From assembly GCA_045612665.1 (NCBI GenBank), contig JAZKZO010000013.1:11815-75814 (forward strand): a DNA stretch of 64,000 nucleotides. Direction: 5' to 3'. Shown piece by piece: positions 28,133 through 36,377 of the stretch (position 1 is the first letter of the stretch; every line of letters starts with the position of its first letter). This DNA comes from RGIG2000 sp045612665. GTDB lineage: Bacteria > Bacillota > Clostridia > Oscillospirales > CAG-272. The translations under genes and the position numbers were made by a program. The notes beneath the pieces were generated by a model, which saw only the letters and a list, made by a program, of their open reading frames with translations, had not been told where the DNA came from and ran no database searches.

Positions 28133-28158
28133 AAATCGGCGAAAGCCGATTTTTATTT
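28131..28158 (+). terminator. dnaE terminator
   Basis: Perfect stem AAAAATCGGC / GCCGATTTTT with a GAAA tetraloop, overlapping the dnaE stop codon. Confidence 0.93.
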
Positions 28159-28246
28159 TTTGAAAAAAGTGTAATAATGTGAAAAATAAAGTTGAATTTA
28201 TAAAAGCTACTTTTCGAATAATATTTTTGATGGAAAGGAGTTTTTT

Positions 28247-30466
28247 ATGCAAAAGAAAAAACACGCTATTGGCAAAGCAGTGCTTATTAGCACATTAATT
28301 CTTGTTTTACTAATTCTTTCCTTTCTTCTTTATGTTTATTTTGGCCTTAGTAAGGAGATAGACTTGTCGCTTATTAGAACGGGCGGCTCGTCTATTACGA
28401 GGGTGTATGCATTCGAAAGAGAAAACGGTATTGTAGACGTGTATAATCCAAAGGAGCTTGAAGAAGAAAGAATTTTCTATAAAAATAGTGAATGGTGTTC
28501 AATTTATGATATGCCAAAAGATCTTATAAATGCTTTTATAGCGGTTGAGGACCATAAATTTTACGAGCATAATGGTGTCGATTGGCCAAGGACGGTAAAA
28601 GCGACGATGAATTATATTTTCAAGCTTGAAAAATCAAGCTTTGGTGGATCTACAATTACGCAACAGCTTATAAAAAATCTCACAGGCGACGATATGGCAA
28701 CTCCTAAAAGAAAGCTTGAGGAGATTATGAGGGCGATAAATCTTGAAAAGAAGCTTGGAAAAAACGAAATATTGGAGCTTTATCTCAATATCGTTTATCT
28801 TTCACAAAATGCATATGGCGTACAAAGTGCATCGAGGTTATATTTTGATAAGGACGTAAGAGATTTGTCCTTGGCAGAGTGTGCAACACTTGCATCTATT
28901 GTAAAAAGTCCTGTGAAATATGATCCTTATACAAATCCTGAAAATAACGAGAGCAGGCGCAAAATAATTCTTGATATGATGCTATCCTATGGAATGGTAT
29001 CAAAAGAGGAATATGATAAGGCAACAAATGAGATAATTGAGATCGATTCTAAGATTGAGGTCGAGAGAACAAGTGGCGTTTATTCATGGTTTACGGAAAA
29101 ACTAATTGAGGATGTGGCTCACGATTTAATGCAAAAGTATAATTTGAGCTACGAGGGCGCCATTACAATGATAAACAAGGGTGGACTTAACATTTATTCT
29201 ACAGTTGATCCAAGCGTTCAAGAGGCAGTAGATAGGACCTTTGAGAGTTATATCGCATATTTGAAGCCTCAAAACGGAAAATATCCCGAGGGAGCGTGTG
29301 TTGTTTTAGATCCTTATACCTCAGATGTGTTAGCGATTGCCGGTGGAGTTGGAAAAAAGGGTGCAAATAGGATTTTTAATAGAGCTACTGATGCTAAAAG
29401 ACCTCTTGGCTCGGTAATAAAGCCGTTATCAGTGTACACGCCCGGAATCGAAAACAAAAATTTCACATATGCCACGCCTTATGATGATGCGCCAATTTTC
29501 AAAAACGGAGAGCTTTGGCCAAGTAACGCGAGTGGAAATTACTTGGGGCTTATGAGTGTTAATTATGCGATTGAACATTCTATAAATACTGTTGCTGTAA
29601 AGGCGCTTTTGGATGTTGGAATTAAAGAATCGTTTGATTTTTGTAAAAATAAGCTCGGATTTAATCTTAAAGAGAGCGACAAAAACGAAGCCCCTCTCGC
29701 GCTTGGGCAGTTGACAGATGGAGAGAGTCTTTTAAATGTAACGAATGCGTATTCAATGCTTGCAAACGGTGGCACATTGGCTAAGCCGAGAAGCTATTAT
29801 TATGTAACTGACAATTATGGAAATATCCTTTTATCGAACGATTATGAGGGCGAAAGAGTAATTAGCGAGGATACAGCATCAATTATGAATATAATGCTTA
29901 AAAACGTTGTTGAAAACGGTACAGGCAAAGCTATTACTATTAAAGATAAATTCGAAACCTGTGCAAAGACGGGCACCTCGGGCGAAAATAAGGACAAATG
30001 GTTTGTCGGCTATACACCGTATTATCTTTGTGGAGTTTGGGTTGGATATGATGAGCCTGTGAGCATGAGTGGTAGTGCAGGATACGCCTCGTCGCTTTTT
30101 GATGCGGTTATGACAAGAGTGCACGCGGGAAAGGATGAGAACGCTGAGATTTTTAAATCGAATAACGTGGTTGTAAGAGAATTTTGCGTTGATTCCGGGA
30201 AAATTCCTTCGGATAAGTGCGGATTTGACACAAGACTAAATCGAATTCAAATCGGTTATTTTATCAAGGGAACAGAACCGACGGAGTTGTGTGATAGACA
30301 TATAACGATAGAGATTGATATACGAGATGGAACAGTGGCGAAAAAGCACACTAAGGCAATTTATAGACGAAAAATTTCACTCGTAGATTATGAAAGGGAA
30401 GAAGAGCTTGAATATTTAGATATTTTTGACAAAAAGTATCTTTTCAAAGAGCTTTTAGAGAATTAA
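28247..30466 (+). CDS. Class A penicillin-binding protein (PBP1A family)
   Basis: A 739-residue bifunctional peptidoglycan synthase. A basic N-terminus and one membrane helix (about 12-33) precede the glycosyltransferase domain, with catalytic VEDHKFYEHNGVD and GGSTITQQLIKNL. The transpeptidase has the serine motif SVIK in KRPLGSVIKPLS, SIN in HSINTVAVK, and KTGT in CAKTGTSGENKDKW. AAAGGAG precedes the ATG. No strong promoter hexamers were found in the 85 nt after the dnaE terminator. Specific pbp numbering is not assigned. Confidence 0.95.
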   Translation: MQKKKHAIGKAVLISTLILVLLILSFLLYVYFGLSKEIDLSLIRTGGSSITRVYAFERENGIVDVYNPKELEEERIFYKNSEWCSIYDMPKDLINAFIAVEDHKFYEHNGVDWPRTVKATMNYIFKLEKSSFGGSTITQQLIKNLTGDDMATPKRKLEEIMRAINLEKKLGKNEILELYLNIVYLSQNAYGVQSASRLYFDKDVRDLSLAECATLASIVKSPVKYDPYTNPENNESRRKIILDMMLSYGMVSKEEYDKATNEIIEIDSKIEVERTSGVYSWFTEKLIEDVAHDLMQKYNLSYEGAITMINKGGLNIYSTVDPSVQEAVDRTFESYIAYLKPQNGKYPEGACVVLDPYTSDVLAIAGGVGKKGANRIFNRATDAKRPLGSVIKPLSVYTPGIENKNFTYATPYDDAPIFKNGELWPSNASGNYLGLMSVNYAIEHSINTVAVKALLDVGIKESFDFCKNKLGFNLKESDKNEAPLALGQLTDGESLLNVTNAYSMLANGGTLAKPRSYYYVTDNYGNILLSNDYEGERVISEDTASIMNIMLKNVVENGTGKAITIKDKFETCAKTGTSGENKDKWFVGYTPYYLCGVWVGYDEPVSMSGSAGYASSLFDAVMTRVHAGKDENAEIFKSNNVVVREFCVDSGKIPSDKCGFDTRLNRIQIGYFIKGTEPTELCDRHITIEIDIRDGTVAKKHTKAIYRRKISLVDYEREEELEYLDIFDKKYLFKELLEN

Positions 30467-30470
30467 ATTG

Positions 30471-30507
30471 AAAACCGCCTCATATTTTGTTTTGAGGTGG
30501 TTTTTTT
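30471..30507 (+). terminator. Hairpin after the PBP gene that also holds the next ribosome site
   Basis: AAAACCGCCTCA (30471-30482) pairs with TGAGGTGGTTTT (30493-30504) and is followed by T residues. The 3' arm contains the GAGGTGG ribosome site of the following gene. Confidence 0.75.
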
Positions 30508-31036
30508 GAAGAAAATGTCTATATTTTCGAAATTCTTTTCGAGAATAAATAAGGAGTTAAAAACGGTTTGTACGAAAAGAGCCTTGATTTTGGGCTTGAT
30601 TTTTTTGGCAATCGGTATTTTGAATTGGATTTTATGCTCGAACGGTGTAAGGGTCGCTTGTTTTTGGCAGATTCCAAGAACTGCGATGCCTGTTTTTCTT
30701 GTGTATTTGCTTTGGGCAATCTCGTATTTCTTGATAGGAGTGCTGATTTCAGCGTGTTTTAACGGTATTGAGAGATTTAGACGGCATTTGATTTACAAGG
30801 ATATACTGGTTTTGGTTATAATGCAAGTCTTTTCGTATATTAGCTATTCATTATTTTGGGGAGCAAGTGCACCTTTTTTGGCGTTTTTGGCCCTTATGAT
30901 TGCATCCCTTGCGTGCCTTATCGAGATTGTCTCATTGGCGAAATATTTCTCGGTGTGGACAATATTTTTGTCGATACACCTTATGTGGCTTCTTTATAAC
31001 GCCTATGTTTCCCTTGCTTTTTCTATAATTAACTAA
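30506..31036 (+). CDS. TspO/MBR-like membrane protein
   Basis: A roughly 176-residue protein with five hydrophobic helices. The pattern IPRTAMPVFLVYLLWAISYFLIG resembles the PPxWxFxPVWxxLYxxMG helix of TspO, and the ending WLLYNAYVSLAFSIIN resembles the TspO C-terminus. TspO proteins bind tetrapyrroles and cholesterol-like ligands; the function here is open because most signature tryptophans and prolines are lost. Start is uncertain: GTG 30497, TTG 30506 (best spacing from GAGGTGG) or ATG 30515. Confidence 0.6.
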   Translation: MKKMSIFSKFFSRINKELKTVCTKRALILGLIFLAIGILNWILCSNGVRVACFWQIPRTAMPVFLVYLLWAISYFLIGVLISACFNGIERFRRHLIYKDILVLVIMQVFSYISYSLFWGASAPFLAFLALMIASLACLIEIVSLAKYFSVWTIFLSIHLMWLLYNAYVSLAFSIIN

Positions 31037-31040
31037 ATTG

Positions 31041-31069
31041 TTGACACTAAAATAGAATTGTGTTAATAT
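31041..31069 (+). promoter_or_regulatory. Promoter of the Mrr-like gene
   Basis: TTGACA (31041-31046), 17-nt spacer, TAATAT (31064-31069), 36 nt before the start codon. Confidence 0.8.
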
Positions 31070-31105
31070 ATAACTATAAAAAACACAACTTGACGGGAGA
31101 GTATT

Positions 31106-32089
31106 ATGGAAGAAAAGAAAGTTTGGGGAATTCATACATCAGATGATCACCTTTTTCTTAAAAGTGGCGTAATTGCCATCGGTTGGGAAAAAATTGGAGA
31201 TTTATCTAAAATTCCAGCAGACCGTGAATCATTTAAAAAGAAATATGCTGAGGTTTATGATGACGCAAAGCCACAATCAATTGCAAATAGCGCTGGCATG
31301 CTGTTTAGATTTATGCACGAGGCAAAAATTGGAGACTATGTTGTTTATCCATCAAAATTCAATAGAGAAATTAATATTGGAATTATCGAAGGGGAATACA
31401 TCTACGAACCTGCTAATGTTCATTATGTTCAAACAAGAAAAGTTAAATGGTTGAAGAATTATCCTAGAACAGCTTTTTCTCAAGGGGCACTTTACGAGGT
31501 AGGTTCTTTTTTAACATTCTTCCAATTAAAAAACTATGCGGAAGAGTTTCTATCATCTCTTGATAAGAACTTCAAAAAGACTCAAATAGCAGTAGACGAT
31601 GAAGAAGTTGTTGCTAAAACAGCAGAAGATATTATTGAATCAACAAAAGATTTTATTTTGAAAGAGTTGAGTAAAAATTTAAAGGGTTATGACTTGGAGA
31701 CTTTTATAGCAAATCTTTTGGAAGCTATGGGATATCGCACAATGTTATCTCCTCATGGTGGGGATAGTGGAATTGATATTACTGCTTACAAAGATGAGCT
31801 GCCACCAAGAATTTTGGTTCAAGTTAAAAGTGGAGATAGCGATATCAGAGAATCAACTATTCAATCTTTGAAAGGTGCAATGAGAGAAGGAGACTATGGT
31901 TTGTTTGTAACGCTTTCGAATTACACTAAAAATGCACAAAAATACCTTCAAAATACACCGATAATTCGAGGTATCAATGGCACTGAACTTGTTGAACTTA
32001 TACTTAAGTATTATGATTTCTTGAATGAAGATTACAAAAAATTAATCCCTCTTAAAAAGGTGTTCATTCCTATCGCTAAAACTGATTAG
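31106..32089 (+). CDS. Mrr-type restriction endonuclease
   Basis: A 327-residue two-domain protein. The N-terminal 150 residues look like a PUA/EVE-type fold (GVIAIGWEKIGD, GDYVVYPSKFNREINIGIIEGEY). The C-terminal half is a PD-(D/E)xK nuclease of the Mrr family: LETFIANLLEAMGYR, GGDSGIDI with D224, and VQVKSG with Q239 and K241. Mrr family enzymes cut modified DNA, so it may act as a type IV restriction enzyme. No methylase or partner gene is nearby. ACGGGAG precedes the ATG; it has its own promoter and terminator. Confidence 0.82.
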   Translation: MEEKKVWGIHTSDDHLFLKSGVIAIGWEKIGDLSKIPADRESFKKKYAEVYDDAKPQSIANSAGMLFRFMHEAKIGDYVVYPSKFNREINIGIIEGEYIYEPANVHYVQTRKVKWLKNYPRTAFSQGALYEVGSFLTFFQLKNYAEEFLSSLDKNFKKTQIAVDDEEVVAKTAEDIIESTKDFILKELSKNLKGYDLETFIANLLEAMGYRTMLSPHGGDSGIDITAYKDELPPRILVQVKSGDSDIRESTIQSLKGAMREGDYGLFVTLSNYTKNAQKYLQNTPIIRGINGTELVELILKYYDFLNEDYKKLIPLKKVFIPIAKTD

Positions 32090-32107
32090 TTGAAATTAAA
32101 CAAATTT

Positions 32108-32140
32108 ACGGCTTGGTAGCAATCTACCAAGCTGTTTTTC
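32108..32140 (+). terminator. Terminator of the Mrr-like gene
   Basis: Stem CGGCTTGGTAG / CTACCAAGCTG with a CAAT loop and TTTTT tail, 19 nt after the stop. Confidence 0.92.
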
Positions 32141-32146
32141 TTTTGT

Positions 32147-32177
32147 GTCATTTTTCTATTTGCCTAGACATATGATT
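32147..32177 (+). promoter_or_regulatory. Possible sigma-E-type promoter of the carboxypeptidase gene
   Basis: TCATTTTT (32148-32155), 13 nt, CATATGATT (32169-32177), compared with the Bacillus sigma-E pattern KMATATT-N13-15-CATAnnnT. The ribosome site follows at 32183. No vegetative promoter of good quality was found here. Confidence 0.4.
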
Positions 32178-32194
32178 TTTTTGAGGTGATTTAT

Positions 32195-33349
32195 ATGAAT
32201 AAGATTAAGAAAATAGTAGCTTTATTTTTTGTCGTGGTTTTTTCTTTTAGTCTATGTATGAGTGCTTTTGCGCTTGACATTAAGGAAACAAAGCTTGAGT
32301 TAAATGGAAAAAGCGCGATTTTAATGGATGCGACAACAGGGACGGTGTTATATGAAAGCAATGCCGACGAAAGACTTTCTCCTGCTTCGGTTACGAAAAT
32401 TATGACCTTGTTGCTCGTTTTCGAGGCGATTCAAGGCGGATCGCTTAAATGGGACGATATTTTAGTTGTAAGCGAAAATGCGGCTTCCATGGGAGGCTCA
32501 CAGGTGTTTTTAGAGCCCGGTGAGAAAATGTGTGTTGAGGATTTGATCAAAAGCGTTATTGTAGCTTCAGCAAATGATGCCGCGGTAACTCTTGCTGAGC
32601 ATGTAGCTGGTAGTGAAGAAGCGTTTATTGAGGCTATGAATAAAAGGGCATCCGAGCTTGGAATGGAAAATACTAAATTTGAAAATGCAACAGGTCTTGA
32701 CGATGATACATTGGACCACAAAACAACCGCGAGAGATATAGCTATAATGTCAAGGGAGCTTTTGAAGCACGAAAAGGTAACCGATTACACCACAATATGG
32801 ATGGATACCATAAGAAATGGAGAATTCGGCCTTGCAAATACAAATAGACTTGTTAGATTTTACCGTGGTATAACAGGCTTGAAGACAGGCTACACATCCG
32901 AGGCAGGCTATTGTATAAGTGCAAGCGCGAAAAGGGATAATACACATCTTATTGCAGTTATAATGGGAGCTGAAAGCTCGGATCTTAGAAACGTGTCTGC
33001 TACAAAGCTATTAGATTTTGGCTTTGCAAATTATTCAGTATACACTGAAAAGGGATCAAAAACGGAGCCTGTACGTGTTCATGGTGGTGAAAAGGATACA
33101 GTAGCGACTACATATGACGAATTCAAGACTCTTGTTAACAAATCAAATATTGGAAAAATTGAAACCAAAATAGAGATGGACGAATATATTGAAGCTCCTG
33201 TAAAAAATGGTGATACTGTTGGCAAAATTATATATTCTGTAAATGGTGAAATTATAGGAGAAGCACCTATATTTTGTGCCGAAGACGTGGGGAAAATAAC
33301 CTTTATTGATTATGCATTCAGAATATTGAAAAAATTTTTATTAAAATAG
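32195..33349 (+). CDS. D-alanyl-D-alanine carboxypeptidase (S11 family)
   Basis: A 384-residue secreted penicillin-binding enzyme that trims peptidoglycan stem peptides. A cleavable signal peptide spans about residues 1-26, ending in SAFA. Active-site motifs are PASVTKIM (SxxK), SAND (SxN) and LKTGYTSEAG (KTG). A PBP5-like C-terminal domain and a final amphipathic or hydrophobic helix (YAFRILKKFLLK) would hold it to the membrane. The ATG at 32195 has GAGGTGA upstream. The sigma-E-like promoter suggests a spore-cortex type such as DacB, but that is inference. Confidence 0.92.
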   Translation: MNKIKKIVALFFVVVFSFSLCMSAFALDIKETKLELNGKSAILMDATTGTVLYESNADERLSPASVTKIMTLLLVFEAIQGGSLKWDDILVVSENAASMGGSQVFLEPGEKMCVEDLIKSVIVASANDAAVTLAEHVAGSEEAFIEAMNKRASELGMENTKFENATGLDDDTLDHKTTARDIAIMSRELLKHEKVTDYTTIWMDTIRNGEFGLANTNRLVRFYRGITGLKTGYTSEAGYCISASAKRDNTHLIAVIMGAESSDLRNVSATKLLDFGFANYSVYTEKGSKTEPVRVHGGEKDTVATTYDEFKTLVNKSNIGKIETKIEMDEYIEAPVKNGDTVGKIIYSVNGEIIGEAPIFCAEDVGKITFIDYAFRILKKFLLK

Positions 33350-33370
33350 CAAAAAGTTGCTTAAAAAGTG

Positions 33371-33399
33371 TTGAATTTTCGGGACAAATGTAGTAATAT
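33371..33399 (+). promoter_or_regulatory. Promoter of pgi
   Basis: TTGAAT (33371-33376), 17-nt spacer, TAATAT (33394-33399), 41 nt before the ATG. Confidence 0.7.
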
Positions 33400-33440
33400 T
33401 ATAAAAGATATTTAAAAATTGTCTTGGAGGAATTAGAAAA

Positions 33441-34778
33441 ATGACACTTTCATTGAATGACAAATTCGTTAAGGATTACGTAACTGAAAATGACATTGAA
33501 AATATAAAGGATGAGGTGTATTCAGCACAGTCTGTTCTTATGAATAGAACAGGCGAGGGAAATGATTTTCTCGGTTGGCTTGATCTTCCTGTTAATTATG
33601 ATAAGGAAGAGTTCGAAAGAATTAAGAAGGCTGCTGAAAAAATTCAAAAGACCTGCGATATTTTGATTGTAATCGGTATTGGTGGTTCATATCTTGGTGC
33701 TCGCGCTGCGATTGAGTTCATCAAATCTCCTATTTATAACAATCTCAAAAAGGATACGCCTGACATTTATTTTGCAGGTAATTCGATTAGCTCTAGCGCG
33801 CTTTCCGATCTTCTTAAAATTTGTGAGGGAAAGGATATTTGCGTAAACGTTGTTTCAAAGTCCGGAACTACAACTGAGCCTGCTGTTGCTTTCCGTATTT
33901 TCAGAAATCTTCTCGAAGAGAAGTACGGCAAAGAAGGCGCAAAGGAAAGAATTTTTGCTACAACTGATAAGTCGAAGGGAACTCTTAAGAGCTTCTCGGA
34001 TGATGAGGGATACGAAACATTCGTTGTTCCTGATGATGTAGGTGGAAGATTCTCAGTTCTTACCGCAGTTGGACTTTTGCCAATTGCCGTTGCTGGAATT
34101 GACATTGATGCGATGATGAAGGGCGCAGCTGATGCAAGAGAGCAATATTCTGCTATTGATATTAGTAAAAATGATGCTCTTAGATATGTTGCTATAAGAA
34201 ATGCGCTTTACAGAGGCGGAAAATCAACTGAAATTCTCGTTTCATATGAGCCTGCAGCACAAATGCTTTGCGAATGGTGGAAGCAGCTCTTTGGCGAGAG
34301 CGAGGGCAAAGACCAAAAGGGTATTTTCCCATCGTCTGTAATTTTCTCAACTGACCTTCACTCACTTGGTCAGTTCATTCAAGATGGTTCCAGAATTATG
34401 TTCGAGACCGTTCTTAACATTAAAAAGTCAAATGATACAATAATCATCCCTGATGATCCTAACAATATTGATAAGCTTAATTTCCTTTCGGGCAAGGAGC
34501 TTGAATTTGTAAACGAGAAGGCAATGCTCGGTACATTGTTTGCTCACTCTGACGGAAACGTTCCTAATATTGTTATCGATATCGAGGATAGAAGTGCGTA
34601 CACATTCGGAAATCTTGTTTATTTCTTTGAATATGCTTGTGCTGTTTCGGGATATACTCTTGGTGTAAATCCTTTTAATCAGCCCGGTGTTGAAAGCTAC
34701 AAGAAGAATATGTTTGCTCTCCTTGGCAAGGATGGATACGAAGAATTGAGAGCTGAACTCAACAAGAGAATGGACTAA
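33441..34778 (+). CDS. pgi: Glucose-6-phosphate isomerase
   Basis: A 445-residue glycolytic isomerase of the short Gram-positive type. Substrate-binding stretches include GIGGSYLGARAAIEF, VSKSGTTTEPAVAF and the family signature DDVGGRFSVLTAVGLLP; the ending NPFNQPGVESYKKNMFALLG is typical. TTGGAGG precedes the ATG. It is a single-gene unit with its own promoter and terminator. Confidence 0.97.
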   Translation: MTLSLNDKFVKDYVTENDIENIKDEVYSAQSVLMNRTGEGNDFLGWLDLPVNYDKEEFERIKKAAEKIQKTCDILIVIGIGGSYLGARAAIEFIKSPIYNNLKKDTPDIYFAGNSISSSALSDLLKICEGKDICVNVVSKSGTTTEPAVAFRIFRNLLEEKYGKEGAKERIFATTDKSKGTLKSFSDDEGYETFVVPDDVGGRFSVLTAVGLLPIAVAGIDIDAMMKGAADAREQYSAIDISKNDALRYVAIRNALYRGGKSTEILVSYEPAAQMLCEWWKQLFGESEGKDQKGIFPSSVIFSTDLHSLGQFIQDGSRIMFETVLNIKKSNDTIIIPDDPNNIDKLNFLSGKELEFVNEKAMLGTLFAHSDGNVPNIVIDIEDRSAYTFGNLVYFFEYACAVSGYTLGVNPFNQPGVESYKKNMFALLGKDGYEELRAELNKRMD

Positions 34779-34788
34779 AAAACATTGA

Positions 34789-34816
34789 AAGCGGGCGATT
34801 TTAATCGCTCGCTTTG
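34789..34816 (+). terminator. pgi terminator
   Basis: Stem AAAGCGGGCGATT / AATCGCTCGCTTT with a TT loop as drawn (the closing pairs probably open), followed by GTTGTTTTT. Confidence 0.85.
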
Positions 34817-34886
34817 TTGTTTTTGGTTAATTTTAATGAAAATTCCTAAAAAACCTTAAAATTTTATACATTTTTAACAAAAAGTA

Positions 34887-34915
34887 TTGATTTTTTCAAG
34901 CGTTTAATGTATAAT
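34887..34915 (+). promoter_or_regulatory. Promoter of the small P-loop gene
   Basis: TTGATT (34887-34892), 17-nt spacer, TATAAT (34910-34915), 35 nt before the ATG. Confidence 0.8.
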
Positions 34916-34950
34916 TTAATTACAGAAATAATATTCGGGAGGATAATAAA

Positions 34951-35358
34951 ATGACGAAAATTATTATTGGAGTAAAAGGAACCGGAAAGACAAAGGTGCT
35001 TATTGATATGATCAATGCAGCTCTTGATTCTTCAAAGGGTTCTGTTGTATGTATTGAAAAGGGTGATAACCTCAGATTGCAAGTTAGCCATAAGTGCAGA
35101 CTTATAAATTCTGATGAATATATGGTGGAAGATGCGGAAGCACTTTACGGATTTATTGCAGGTCTTTTGGCAAGCAACCACGACATAACCGATATGTTTA
35201 TTGATGCTACATTTAGAATTTGCAAGAGAGATCTCGCTGCATTTGAGCAGTTTGTGCTCGAGGCCGATGCTCTTACAGCTAAGCTTGGTGTAAACCTTGT
35301 TATGACTGTTTCTATGCCAGCTGAAAATGCAACTGATACAATTAAAAAGTATCTTTAA
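34951..35358 (+). CDS. Small P-loop protein of unknown function
   Basis: A 135-residue cytoplasmic protein. It opens with a Walker A loop, GVKGTGKT (residues 7-14), and has a hydrophobic strand ending in aspartate (ITDMFIDA) that could be Walker B. There is no other motif I recognise, and it is too short for most ATPase families; a compact nucleotide-binding regulator is one possibility. GGGAGG precedes the ATG. It is a single-gene unit next to a cysteine-rich gene. Confidence 0.75.
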   Translation: MTKIIIGVKGTGKTKVLIDMINAALDSSKGSVVCIEKGDNLRLQVSHKCRLINSDEYMVEDAEALYGFIAGLLASNHDITDMFIDATFRICKRDLAAFEQFVLEADALTAKLGVNLVMTVSMPAENATDTIKKYL

Positions 35359-35367
35359 TTAAAAACG

Positions 35368-35400
35368 AAGCCCTCAATGAAAATTGAGGGCTTTTCTTTT
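35368..35400 (+). terminator. Terminator of the small P-loop gene
   Basis: Stem AAGCCCTCAAT / ATTGAGGGCTT with a GAAA loop and TTTTCTTTT tail. Confidence 0.93.
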
Positions 35401-35410
35401 GCAAAATATG

Positions 35411-35437
35411 ACAAATTTTGTTATAGTGCATAGTATA
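35411..35437 (+). promoter_or_regulatory. Promoter of the cysteine-rich gene, sigma-K-like or sigma-A
   Basis: AC (35411-35412), 16 nt, CATAGTATA (35429-35437) fits the Bacillus sigma-K pattern AC-N16-17-CATAnnnTA. An overlapping sigma-A reading exists: ATGACA (35408-35413), 17 nt, TAGTAT (35431-35436). Confidence 0.45.
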
Positions 35438-35488
35438 TTATGGAAGGCGAGAATATCGTTTCTTCAATAAATATAGGAGGTTAACCTT

Positions 35489-36343
35489 ATGCCTGATAAC
35501 AGAATTTGTCAGTCCTCTCATAGCAAGGAGTGCATTTGTATTGACACAAATAGAGTGCTTGATTCCTGTAGAGATAAGGATTGCTTTGAAAATGTAAAGG
35601 TGTATCTCACCGATTTTGGTGAAGAAATAATAGAACGCACCTGTAATATTCGCGTTAAGCATGCGAGCGTTGTTTGTGCGTATATCGATATTAACGAGGT
35701 TCCGTTTAATAGAGGATTTTATCAGTTAAATATTAAGATATACACAAAGATATGCTTTGAAGCCTGCATTAGTCCGTGCAATATTCAGGAGTTTGAGGGA
35801 ATTGCGGTAGTTGAAAAGAAAGTAATTCTTTTTGGAAGCGAGGGCAACGTAAAGGTTTTCAAGAGCGAGGTAGGAAAGAGTGGCTTCTGTGCCGATCTTC
35901 CTTGTCAAGCGCCTGCGTCAACCAATCTTCCAATTGCGGTTATTGAAACAGTAGATCCAATCGTTTTGGATACCAAGATAATCGAGCCAAGAGTATTTCC
36001 GTGCTGCTGTCCCTGTTGCATAGATGATATTCCAGAGCACGTGCGTGGATGTGTTAACGGAAATCTTTGCGCAAGAGATGAAAAATCAATCGTTGTGTCA
36101 CTTGGATTTTTCTCGGTTGTTAGAATTGAGCGCCCTGCACAGCTTTTGATTAGCGCTACAGAGTACAATATTCCTGAAAAAGAATGCGTTGTTGCTCCTG
36201 AAAATGATCCATGCAAGCTTTTTAAGGCTATGTCGTTTCCAATCAACGAATTTTCACCACCAACTATTAACACATTTCCATCCTGTGGTCCTTGTCATAA
36301 TAAGCAAGAACCACCACATAAGGGTGGATGTGGTTGCTCATAA
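35489..36343 (+). CDS. Cysteine-rich protein, possible spore-coat component
   Basis: A 284-residue protein that I do not recognise. It contains 25 cysteines, clustered near the N-terminus (CQSSHSKECICI), centrally (PCCCPCCIDD) and at the C-terminus (CGPCHNKQEPPHKGGCGC). Between them are two beta-rich stretches (ENVKVYLTDFGEEIIERTC and DEKSIVVSLGFFSVVRIERP) that may be related folds. There is no signal peptide or membrane segment. AGGAGG precedes the ATG. The cysteine content, the sigma-K-like upstream element and the sporulating host suggest a cross-linked spore-coat protein, but metal binding is an alternative. Confidence 0.7.
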   Translation: MPDNRICQSSHSKECICIDTNRVLDSCRDKDCFENVKVYLTDFGEEIIERTCNIRVKHASVVCAYIDINEVPFNRGFYQLNIKIYTKICFEACISPCNIQEFEGIAVVEKKVILFGSEGNVKVFKSEVGKSGFCADLPCQAPASTNLPIAVIETVDPIVLDTKIIEPRVFPCCCPCCIDDIPEHVRGCVNGNLCARDEKSIVVSLGFFSVVRIERPAQLLISATEYNIPEKECVVAPENDPCKLFKAMSFPINEFSPPTINTFPSCGPCHNKQEPPHKGGCGCS

Positions 36344-36344
36344 A

Positions 36345-36377
36345 GAAAAAAGCTCTTACAATTGTAAGAGCTTTTTT
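36345..36377. terminator. Bidirectional terminator between convergent genes
   Basis: Near-perfect palindrome with AAAAGCTCTTAC / GTAAGAGCTTTT arms around AATT and A/T runs on both sides; it serves the cysteine-rich gene and overlaps the stop of the minus-strand ABC ATPase gene. Confidence 0.9.
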
